Shown here piece by piece: positions 1 to 5,626 of a DNA stretch of 8,874 nucleotides. The notes beneath the pieces were generated by a model, which was given only the letters and a program-made list of their open reading frames with translations, had not been told where the DNA came from and ran no database searches. Source of the DNA: Candidatus Magasanikbacteria bacterium RIFCSPLOWO2_02_FULL_44_11 (lineage in GTDB: Bacteria > Patescibacteriota > Patescibacteriia > Magasanikbacterales > GWA2-37-8); NCBI GenBank assembly GCA_001783035.1, contig MFQK01000035.1, forward strand, positions 1-8,874. Direction: 5' to 3'. Each line of letters opens with the position of its first letter. Position 1 is the stretch's first letter. The position numbers and the translations under genes were made by a program.

Positions 1-18
1 TCGCCGTTTCAGTCTCCG

Positions 19-58
19 AAAAGAGCAATCTTATTTAAACATTTTTGTTTGCTCTTTT
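19..58. terminator. Stem-loop, possible terminator
   Basis: An 8-bp stem (AAAAGAGC at 19-26 with GCTCTTTT at 51-58) encloses a 5-bp inner stem (AAACA/TGTTT at 36-40 and 45-49). Short T-runs lie on both strands, so it could end transcription in either direction. The flanking gene on the left is outside the window. I see no gene in the rest of 1-278. Confidence 0.3.
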
Positions 59-224
59 CTCCACCCTCACAGCGACCGAGGCGCACACGTATCCGCGTTT
101 AGTGGTAACTCGAAACTCTGTGCCTTCGATGGCGGACAAGATAAACCAATAAAAGGAGTGTGCTAGGGCACAAACAAATCTGTATATGATCCCCACCCAC
201 CTATTTTTTAGAACTCCATTAGAA

Positions 225-256
225 AAGCCCGATACCTTTTTAGGGGTATCGGGCTT
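225..256 (-). terminator. Intrinsic terminator of the GNAT-ASCH gene
   Basis: A perfect 12-bp stem (225-236 with 245-256, core AAGCCCGATACC) has an 8-nt loop. Read on the minus strand it is followed by TTTTCT. It begins 22 bp past the stop codon of the minus-strand gene at 279, the expected place for its terminator. Confidence 0.75.
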
Positions 257-278
257 ATGTTGTCTTCAGAAGAGCGGG

Positions 279-1610
279 TTAGTTACCCGTTGCCTTCTTG
301 ATGACCTTGAACTGGAAGACGTACACGCCGAGGTCCTCCTTCTCCTTCGGATAGATGCTCCGAAGGATGTTGAGTGCCCTTGCGGAGTCATCTGGTACGA
401 TTTGTCCAGCCTTCTCATGTGCGAGCATCTCGGCAAAAGTCGGATAGATGCGGACATCCGCAACCTCGACAATACCGTAATGGCGGCCGCACTCCAGACG
501 GATGTGTTCGCCCTTCTTGATGCCCTTGATGTTGCTATAGCCGACACGGACCTCGAGAGGTTTCGTGCCCGCCAGAATGGCGTTGAAGTACTGACGTTTA
601 ACGCGCATCATTCTCATAACTGTTTTCTCCATGGTAAGTCCCCACTGTTGTGTGACAACACCACGCTTGTACGCTTCGGGCATCATCGCCTCGATGCGCC
701 AGCCGTGATGCTGGAACGTTTCAACTTCCACACTCGTGGGAACGGTATGAGTGTAGAGTTTGTGTCCGTATTCCCGAAGATGACTGGGCAGTTCCGCTAC
801 GAGAGCGGAGAACGCCTGTATATCTTCGGCAACGAGCGGCATGAGCTTGATCGGCTCACCCTTCTTCGGGGTTGCGGCTGCGACTCCAAGGACGGTCCCG
901 TCAGGCGCCTTCGCAACCCAGATGAGTTTGTACTTCTCATTCGGATCGCGAGTGTCCTTGCGAGTATAGCCCTCAAAGAGTGCCGTCACCCAACGGTCAT
1001 CAACTCCGTTGAAGTAGGGTGCTAGACGACTGATGACGAGATGACGAACTTGTTGCTCGTCTTGCTTCTCCAGCGGGCGCACCGAAATGATGCGTTCCTC
1101 TGGAAACATCCCGTCGTGCTCCACGATTTTGTAGAGCATCACTTCGTCAATGTCCGAATGGTAATGCCGACTGGCGGTTCCCGCACGGACATAGCCCTGT
1201 GCCAAGAAGAAACTCAAGGCGAGCGTGTTTTTCGCCGAGACAGTGCAGTAGATCTGCCTGACCCGATACTTCTTCGCATACTCATTGAGTTTTTGAAGAA
1301 GCATACGACTAACACCCTTACCCCTCGCTTCCTCACGGACAATCAGTGGACTGATTTTGACCGTGCCTTGGTACTTGGATACGAAGTTGAGAATGCCGAC
1401 GATGTTGCCATCTTCGTCATCCACCGCCACATACATCAGCTGTTCGGCTGAGAAGTGACCCTTCGCGTCCTTGCTTCCCTTGGAGGCAGTTTCGACGATG
1501 CGCTTTGCGTGTGCTAGATGATCGCCGCCATAGAACGGATCTAATGCATTGTGCATCATCTCCGCAACGACCGGTAAGTCATCGAGCTGAACTTCTCGTA
1601 CGTGTATCAT
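279..1610 (-). CDS. GNAT-GNAT-ASCH fusion protein
   Basis: A 443-residue protein with three apparent domains. Residues 1-160 are a GNAT acetyltransferase with the acetyl-CoA loop RGKGV (96-100) and the later N-x-x-A-x-x-F...GY signature (N128 to Y140). Residues about 172-330 look like a second, divergent GNAT-like domain without a clear CoA loop. Residues about 333-437 are an ASCH domain (LAGTKPLEVRV at 346-356, then a hydrophobic C-terminal strand). GNAT enzymes transfer acetyl groups to amines; ASCH domains bind RNA or modified nucleosides, and one family member removes acetyl from N4-acetylcytidine. The fusion therefore suggests RNA or nucleoside acetylation chemistry, which is inference. 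The ATG at 1610 has a strong AAAGGAG Shine-Dalgarno (1628-1622). The gene samples at about 53% G+C, far above its neighbours, and has its own promoter and terminator. Confidence 0.85.
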   Translation of the reverse strand: MIHVREVQLDDLPVVAEMMHNALDPFYGGDHLAHAKRIVETASKGSKDAKGHFSAEQLMYVAVDDEDGNIVGILNFVSKYQGTVKISPLIVREEARGKGVSRMLLQKLNEYAKKYRVRQIYCTVSAKNTLALSFFLAQGYVRAGTASRHYHSDIDEVMLYKIVEHDGMFPEERIISVRPLEKQDEQQVRHLVISRLAPYFNGVDDRWVTALFEGYTRKDTRDPNEKYKLIWVAKAPDGTVLGVAAATPKKGEPIKLMPLVAEDIQAFSALVAELPSHLREYGHKLYTHTVPTSVEVETFQHHGWRIEAMMPEAYKRGVVTQQWGLTMEKTVMRMMRVKRQYFNAILAGTKPLEVRVGYSNIKGIKKGEHIRLECGRHYGIVEVADVRIYPTFAEMLAHEKAGQIVPDDSARALNILRSIYPKEKEDLGVYVFQFKVIKKATGN

Positions 1611-1634
1611 TTTAAAGAACTCCTTTCGTTGATT

Positions 1635-1700
1635 TGTTGCAGGGGAACCACCATGGCTCCTTGAGCAACAAAAAGGTTGACGTATCCGATGTTGGATACG
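1635..1700 (-). promoter_or_regulatory. Structured 5' leader with possible leader peptide
   Basis: Between the probable promoter and the GNAT-ASCH start lie two hairpins: a perfect 7-bp stem at 1681-1700 (CGTATCC/GGATACG), and a longer one at 1635-1670 (TGTTGC/GCAACA outer stem, GGA-x-CC/GG-x-TCC inner stem). The second holds an AAGGAG (1662-1657) and a start codon (ATG at 1654, or GTG at 1651 with better spacing). The reading frame MVVPLQQINERSSLK ends in a TGA (1609-1607) that overlaps the main ATG as ATGA. The geometry fits translational coupling or attenuation, but a 15-codon frame can arise by chance. Confidence 0.3.
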
Positions 1701-1706
1701 GCGTAA

Positions 1707-1734
1707 ATACTACACAATTATATGAATTAGTCAA
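1707..1734 (-). promoter_or_regulatory. Candidate promoter for GNAT-ASCH
   Basis: On the minus strand, TTGACT (1734-1729) is followed 16 bp later by TAGTAT (1712-1707), 5/6 and 4/6 matches to sigma-70 consensus. The -35 overlaps the stop codon of the upstream ASCH gene. It would transcribe the structured leader and then the GNAT-ASCH gene. Confidence 0.4.
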
Positions 1735-2068
1735 GCAATTGAAGCCGGATACCTACAACTCCATATTTCTGCTCGTCGTTGTCAGAATAAAACTGTTTTA
1801 TCTGATTAAGGAGGAAATCTCTACTCTCTTCACCGAACAATGACGGTTCATGGTCAGCAAAAAGCTCTTTGAAAGTCTGATAGCGCAACAACCCTTTTAC
1901 TTCCGTAGTGACAGCATTCTCCGGCTTGTCATTTTCACTGAAAACAATCTTGTCGCCAATCACAATCTGTTGGCGTTTCTCATCAAAAAGACGACTTTCA
2001 ATCACTTTCTTTCCAGAAGCAATTTTATTGTAGGGCTCTGCCGCTAATTTCATTTGGTGCTGTTGCAT
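1727..2068 (-). CDS. Stand-alone ASCH domain protein
   Basis: A small single-domain protein of 113 residues from the ATG at 2068. The N-terminal strand MKLAAEPYNKIASGKKVIESRL followed by DEKRQQI, the central IVIGDKIVF, and the C-terminal YGVVGIRLQLL are characteristic of the ASCH fold, a beta-barrel related to PUA that binds RNA or nucleosides; the conserved GKK-x-x-E-x-R segment lines the ligand pocket in the family. I chose the ATG because ASCH proteins usually begin just before this first strand. A TTG at 2089, preceded by AAAGAGAG, would add seven residues and overlap the upstream gene by 11 bp. With the ATG the gap is 10 bp. It is the last gene of the AbiE-led set, and its product is a distant relative of the C-terminal domain encoded next door. 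Its actual substrate cannot be read from sequence. Confidence 0.8.
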   Translation of the reverse strand: MQQHQMKLAAEPYNKIASGKKVIESRLFDEKRQQIVIGDKIVFSENDKPENAVTTEVKGLLRYQTFKELFADHEPSLFGEESRDFLLNQIKQFYSDNDEQKYGVVGIRLQLLD

Positions 2069-2078
2069 AATTATCTTG

Positions 2079-2696
2079 CTATAAACCAAAACTCTCTTTA
2101 TACTCTTTTAATCGTTTTTTGATATCTTCAAACCTTACTTCATCTTTGTTAAAATGTTCCGGATCGAATTCATTTGGGTTTTCAATCATCAGCCAATCCA
2201 TCATGTCATTATGTTCTTTATGTTTTGGATTTTTAATAATTTCTATCAAATTATAGTAACCCCACAGACTACCACAATCCTCTGGCGGGCAAGCTTGTGC
2301 GCCGCCTATTATTATAGGATGTTTCAATTTTTGATCGTCAGCTAAAATCTTCTTTAATTCAATTTTATGCATCCAACTATCCCCGAAATCATACTCGTAG
2401 TACATTACGCTTTTTATATGTTTAAAATATTCTAATAATTTTGCTTTTCGCTCGTCAATTTCAATTTCCATGTCTGGCATCGGCCAAGCAATAACTTTAA
2501 AATGTCTCCCGCTTTTATAAGGACTGTCGGTAAAAAATTGATGTGAATGACAATCGCCCCAGCCAAAAGCATCTTGGATAGTCACGTGTAAACCAAAAAA
2601 AGTATAATTGGCCGGAACGATTATTTCTCGCCAAATAAGTGGCTTTGAACCGTGTAAAGAAATTTTAAACTGCAATAAGCTATTTTGGTTAGACAT
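2079..2696 (-). CDS. pRiA4b ORF-3-like family protein
   Basis: A 205-residue protein with the hallmarks of the plasmid pRiA4b ORF-3-like family: an N-terminal strand, then PLIWREIIVPANYTF (19-33), the DAFGWGDCHSHQF segment (42-54), YDFGDSWMH (102-110) and a Cys-containing GGAQACPPEDCG (131-142). The family is common on plasmids, transposons and accessory islands; its biochemical role is not established. The ATG has a good upstream AAGGA in the 15-bp gap after the abiEii-like gene. It sits between the toxin-antitoxin pair and the ASCH gene and is probably cotranscribed with them. No membrane segment or signal peptide is visible. The two cysteines and nearby histidines could bind metal, which is inference. 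Confidence 0.87.
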   Translation of the reverse strand: MSNQNSLLQFKISLHGSKPLIWREIIVPANYTFFGLHVTIQDAFGWGDCHSHQFFTDSPYKSGRHFKVIAWPMPDMEIEIDERKAKLLEYFKHIKSVMYYEYDFGDSWMHKIELKKILADDQKLKHPIIIGGAQACPPEDCGSLWGYYNLIEIIKNPKHKEHNDMMDWLMIENPNEFDPEHFNKDEVRFEDIKKRLKEYKESFGL

Positions 2697-2711
2697 ATTT
2701 TTTCCTTAATC

Positions 2712-3425
2712 TTATTTCAATACGGATAAATAATTTTTCAGCATGAAGATAGAGTCGGTTTTTAAGTGGGTTCTAATCCACATTTTTTCTTTTTCACTAT
2801 CAACAAGCTCTCCCAATCCCTGCAACATCTGATTGTCTTTCACTTTTTCTATAAACGCAATGCAATCAGCCAGGTATTCCTTAGTGGTTTTGCCGGTTCT
2901 TTCTTTAATCACCTCAGCATTAATATCCCAATTGCTCTTGGCAAAATAGTGAATATCATAAATGTCTCTCATAGCAGTTTCGTTCCTTAGAGTCAAAGCC
3001 GAGAGTTTGCTAGCAAACAAATAATCTTTTTTTGCGACAAACATGGAGATGCCCAGATATTCTTTCATTTCATAATGATCCTGGATGTTTTCTACCAATT
3101 TTCTGACATTAATTTCAACCTTGATATTATGGTCATCATCGCCGTAGGAGAGCAGAGCAAAAACAGTAAACCTCTTGATGTATTGATCTTTAACCTCTCC
3201 GTACTTGCCTAAAATAGCCACAATCTTTTCAAATATCATTTTTTGATTTTTGTCACTCACCATCAGTAAATCAAAATCCAAGTCCACCGAGAATCTCGGC
3301 AGGTTATAAAAGAAATAGGCACAAGTACCACCCTTAAATCCTAAGAGTGGGCTAATAGTGACATCGGTATAAATATCTTTCAAAACCTGTCCCATTATTA
3401 ACTGATGTTTTTCTCTATTGAACAT
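2712..3425 (-). CDS. AbiEii/AbiGii-type nucleotidyltransferase toxin
   Basis: A 237-residue protein of the AbiEii/AbiGii toxin family (DUF1814 type), a DNA polymerase beta-like nucleotidyltransferase fold. Visible motifs are the GGT of the nucleotide-binding turn (32-34), RFSVDLDF (44-51) with the paired catalytic-type aspartates D48 and D50, KVEIN (102-106) supplying a third acidic residue, and the C-terminal K140 and RDIYDIHYF (153-161) characteristic of the family. In type IV toxin-antitoxin systems the toxin arrests growth, reportedly by acting on GTP or tRNA, and is neutralised without stable binding to the antitoxin. The start overlaps the antitoxin-like gene by 11 bp with no separate ribosome site, as expected for a coupled pair. 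All key residues are present, so it should be active. Confidence 0.88.
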   Translation of the reverse strand: MFNREKHQLIMGQVLKDIYTDVTISPLLGFKGGTCAYFFYNLPRFSVDLDFDLLMVSDKNQKMIFEKIVAILGKYGEVKDQYIKRFTVFALLSYGDDDHNIKVEINVRKLVENIQDHYEMKEYLGISMFVAKKDYLFASKLSALTLRNETAMRDIYDIHYFAKSNWDINAEVIKERTGKTTKEYLADCIAFIEKVKDNQMLQGLGELVDSEKEKMWIRTHLKTDSIFMLKNYLSVLK

Positions 3426-3987
3426 AATTTTTGCGATATTTATTCAAGCGTTTTATCAATTGTTTGTTATTATAAATTTTTACTAACTCATCACACTTTT
3501 CCCAGTTGATTGATCTTAAATTATCAAAGTAGTAATTCGGAAATAAGTAAATCATATCCAAGAATGCTCTTTCGGTAGTGGCCACACTGTAGTTGTTTTT
3601 ACTTACAACACCGGTGGAATTAAACAGAATCGCATCTTTTAATTTTCTGAAGGTAAAAGTATATTTATCTATGGTCATGGTTTTCGGCCACTTAGAAACC
3701 ACAAAGATCGTATCGTAGTGTTGAAAAATTACACCAGCTTCTCTCAAAACTGTTTCGAAGCTAATATAAGACGGGGTGTAAATACTGGTTGCTAATTCTT
3801 TCGGATTGTAGTCTTTGTTTTTAGCAAAAACTCCCCGAGTCAATCTGAACAGAGCTTTTTGCTTTACATAGTAGGCAGTTTTAGCGTATAAACTTTCCTC
3901 ATTATTTTCTTGCCAAACTAAAGCCAGATCCTTGTTAGACAGGATTGTTTTGGGGGATTGATATAATTTTGCTATTAAACTGTCCAT
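3415..3987 (-). CDS. AbiEi-type antitoxin, transcriptional regulator
   Basis: A 190-residue protein matching AbiEi-type antitoxins in plan and position. The first 60 residues look like a winged helix-turn-helix ending in a basic LFRLTRGVFAK wing (46-56). The middle YISFETVLREAGVI (74-87) and the later ATTERAFLDMIYL (136-148) are typical of the family's C-terminal domain. Known AbiEi proteins bind repeats in their own promoter and repress the operon, and the C-terminal domain counters the AbiEii toxin. A near-consensus promoter and a tandem repeat lie 40-110 bp upstream, which fits autoregulation. There is no obvious Shine-Dalgarno before the ATG; the predicted leader is about 35 nt. Assignment rests on motifs plus the overlapping abiEii-like partner. 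Confidence 0.82.
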   Translation of the reverse strand: MDSLIAKLYQSPKTILSNKDLALVWQENNEESLYAKTAYYVKQKALFRLTRGVFAKNKDYNPKELATSIYTPSYISFETVLREAGVIFQHYDTIFVVSKWPKTMTIDKYTFTFRKLKDAILFNSTGVVSKNNYSVATTERAFLDMIYLFPNYYFDNLRSINWEKCDELVKIYNNKQLIKRLNKYRKNYVQ

Positions 3988-4028
3988 TTTGATAATGTTT
4001 GACCGAACTGATAATTACTCACAGTTCC

Positions 4029-4057
4029 ATTGTATATTATTGATATAACAAAGTCAA
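4029..4057 (-). promoter_or_regulatory. Promoter of the AbiE-type operon
   Basis: On the minus strand, TTGACT (4057-4052), a 17-bp spacer and TACAAT (4034-4029) give a near-consensus sigma-70 promoter about 42 bp before the abiEi-like start. The predicted transcript begins near 4022 and would cover the four genes down to 1727. Confidence 0.75.
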
Positions 4058-4093
4058 GGACATCTTTGGTTTGACAGGACATCTTTGGTTTGA
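4058..4093. repeat. Tandem 17-bp repeat abutting the AbiE promoter
   Basis: Two identical copies of GGACATCTTTGGTTTGA (4058-4074 and 4077-4093) are separated by 2 bp, giving 19-bp periodicity, close to two helical turns. The inner copy touches the -35 box. This is a good position for an operator bound by the AbiEi-like regulator. Alternatively the pair could be the terminal end of an IS element left behind; I see no transposase here. Confidence 0.7.
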
Positions 4094-4163
4094 AGGTTTA
4101 GAACCGGATATTTATGGCTATGATTACAGAAAAAACGATGCACTTGCGTCGCTCAATCTGTCT

Positions 4164-4375
4164 TGGCGGAGAGAGAGGGCGGTCGCCAAAGGCGACCTAT
4201 TCGAACGCGCTCACTTCGTTCGCTTCACGAAAACCTTCGGGTTTTCGTGAGCTTTCCTCGGCATGTAAGAAACTTCGTTTCTTACCATCTTCCGTTCGAA
4301 TCCCCTCACCATTCTACATCACAATAAAATATCCCGCACATTTGCGGGATATTTTATTGTGCGGAGAGGCTGGGA
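4164..4375. other. Hairpin cluster with tRNA 3'-end-like fragments
   Basis: The roughly 400-bp gene-free stretch is densely structured. Perfect stems are at 4181-4197 (7 bp, loop AAA), 4225-4250 (11 bp, closed by a C-TTCG-G tetraloop) and 4265-4285 (9 bp, loop TTC); a weaker one is at 4202-4222. Fragments resemble tRNA 3' ends: minus strand 4179-4164 reads CCCTCTCTCTCCGCCA; plus strand 4293-4311 reads a T-loop, CGTTCGAAT, running into CCCCTCACCA; minus strand 4375-4361 reads TCCCAGCCTCTCCGC. None has matching T-stem, anticodon and acceptor halves, so I call no functional tRNA. They may be scars of integration at a tRNA gene or a small repetitive element. Confidence 0.5.
4320..4361. terminator. 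19-bp perfect hairpin, probable bidirectional terminator
   Basis: Bases 4320-4338 pair perfectly with 4343-4361 around a 4-nt CATT loop. The stem has a G+C core (ATCCCGCA) and an A/T-rich base with TTTTATTGT on both strands, so it can insulate the plus-strand operon promoter from the AbiE side. It lies directly after a tRNA-3'-end-like fragment, where a tRNA gene terminator would be. Confidence 0.6.
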
Positions 4376-4457
4376 CGATGTTGGAACGTATCTAATGTTA
4401 AGCCAGCTTAGCTCATTAGCCCTTACCACCGTGTAATTCTAGCCATATTACCTCATC

Positions 4458-4486
4458 TTGAAAAAGCATGCAAATGGGCGTATAGT
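4458..4486 (+). promoter_or_regulatory. Promoter of the 2H-M23-kinase operon
   Basis: TTGAAA (4458-4463), a 17-bp spacer and TATAGT (4481-4486) form a strong sigma-70-type promoter. The predicted transcript starts near 4493, leaving only about 19 nt before the ATG at 4512 and no recognisable Shine-Dalgarno. Confidence 0.7.
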
Positions 4487-4511
4487 AAGAGCAACTTTCT
4501 AAACGAATTTT

Positions 4512-5201
4512 ATGTTAGACAACTATTCTCAACAACAAAAAACAATGGTTAATGAGCTGGAAAATACTTTTGCAAACGGTAATCATAAATCCACAGTTGT
4601 GGATATGCAGAAAGATTATGCCAATGATGATCAAATCTGCTTGACTTCTGTCGTGTTTATACCCAACGAAATTTCCAAAATAATTACAGATAAGATAATC
4701 AACCCTCTGCGTGCAATCGAACCCATGCACTATTACTATCCACCCGATTCAATGCACCTTACTATCAAGAATATTCGGACTATAAATAAACCGCCTTTGT
4801 TTTCTCAAACAGATATAGAAAAGACGCAAAATCTATATTCCAAAATAATTCCGAAATTTCAAAAATTTGAGTTTAATGTTGAGGACGCTGTTTTATTCCC
4901 GACGAGTCTTTCGGTAATGGCCTATTCAAAAGATACCTTAAAAGATTTGGTTTTGTCCCTAGATAAAGGCTTAAAGGAAATAGGCGTTCCTGACAATAAA
5001 AAGTACCTTTCCGATTCAGTCTTCTGGGGTAATATCACGGTTTGTCGATTTACCCAAAAGCCTAGCCAAGAATTTATTCATATGGCTAAACAATTGAGGA
5101 ATTTAAAAATTGGAAAGTTTAATATCAATAAAATTAGCTTAATAACCTGTAACGCAGTCTGCCGATCAAGACAAATCATTGCCGAATATTCGCTAGTATG
5201 A
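4512..5201 (+). CDS. 2H phosphoesterase / 2'-5' RNA ligase-like protein
   Basis: A 229-residue protein of the 2H phosphoesterase (LigT-like) superfamily, whose members open cyclic phosphates or 2'-5' bonds in RNA and nucleotides using two H-x-T/S motifs. The first is intact: MHLTIKNI with H82 and T84. The second, FWGNITVCRF (171-180), keeps the T176 and R179 positions but has N174 where the second catalytic histidine belongs. The protein may thus be impaired, binding-only or mechanistically altered. An N-terminal extension of about 40 polar residues precedes the fold. First gene of a four-gene operon; its stop overlaps the next start as ATGA. No signal peptide or membrane segment, so it should be cytoplasmic. 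Family call is fairly firm; activity is open. Confidence 0.78.
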   Translation: MLDNYSQQQKTMVNELENTFANGNHKSTVVDMQKDYANDDQICLTSVVFIPNEISKIITDKIINPLRAIEPMHYYYPPDSMHLTIKNIRTINKPPLFSQTDIEKTQNLYSKIIPKFQKFEFNVEDAVLFPTSLSVMAYSKDTLKDLVLSLDKGLKEIGVPDNKKYLSDSVFWGNITVCRFTQKPSQEFIHMAKQLRNLKIGKFNINKISLITCNAVCRSRQIIAEYSLV

Positions 5202-5626
5202 AAACAAAAAATCTCTATAATATCCCGATTGATTTGGAAAAAGTAACGAAAACAGCTAAAGAAGGCATCGCGCATGTTGGTGATTTGATAAATTCAATTG
5301 ATTATGACGCCCCAGAAGGTACACCTGTTTTGGCGGCTCTCGACGGTGTTGTTATTGCCGTTAAAGACGATTCTAATATTGGCGGAACCGATCAAAAATA
5401 CGAGAACGACGGCAACTATATTGAGATATTACACGATAATAATGAGGTATCAGAATATGAGCATATCCGATACAGCTCATCTAAAGTTAAAGTCGGTGAT
5501 AATATTAAGACTGGTCAAACAATAGCCGAAGTTGGCAATACAGGCTGGAGTGAATGCCCTCATTTGCATTTTATGGTTTATCCAAAGGGGCAAGAATATA
5601 AAACTTTGGAGATAAAATTTGTATGA
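5198..5626 (+). CDS. Compact M23-family metallopeptidase, no signal peptide
   Basis: A 142-residue protein that is almost only an M23 (LytM-type) zinc peptidase domain. Visible elements are H26 and D35 in AHVGDLINSIDYDAPEGTPV (first zinc ligands, with the longer H-to-D spacing seen in some M23 branches), ALDGVVIAV (47-55), YEHI with H89, and GNTGWSECPHLHF with the H122-x-H124 motif. M23 enzymes cut peptide cross-links of peptidoglycan or related glycine-rich bonds. All expected residues appear present. Unusually, it has no signal peptide, membrane anchor or cell-wall-binding domain, so how it meets a cell-wall substrate is unclear. Both ends overlap their neighbours by ATGA, implying coupled translation with the 2H protein and the kinase. 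Confidence 0.87.
   Translation: MKTKNLYNIPIDLEKVTKTAKEGIAHVGDLINSIDYDAPEGTPVLAALDGVVIAVKDDSNIGGTDQKYENDGNYIEILHDNNEVSEYEHIRYSSSKVKVGDNIKTGQTIAEVGNTGWSECPHLHFMVYPKGQEYKTLEIKFV

Noticed and set aside
90..140. tRNA-like stretch (TTTAGTGGTAA resembling a tRNA-Gly D-arm)
   Set aside because: No anticodon stem, T-arm or matching acceptor ends could be drawn, and the span is too short for a tRNA.
186..1451. Long plus-strand reading frames opposite the GNAT-ASCH gene (186-1025 and 1041-1451)
   Set aside because: They are antisense to a motif-rich protein gene; their products show no family motifs and arise from the high G+C of the real gene.
1635..1670. T-box riboswitch in the GNAT-ASCH leader
   Set aside because: The GGTGGTTCC segment only loosely resembles the T-box core, there is no specifier stem or terminator pair, and the gene is not an aminoacylation or amino-acid gene.
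4114..4395. A 93-codon plus-strand frame
   Set aside because: It runs through the stacked hairpins, tRNA-like fragments and the terminator stem, so it is a by-product of structured non-coding DNA.
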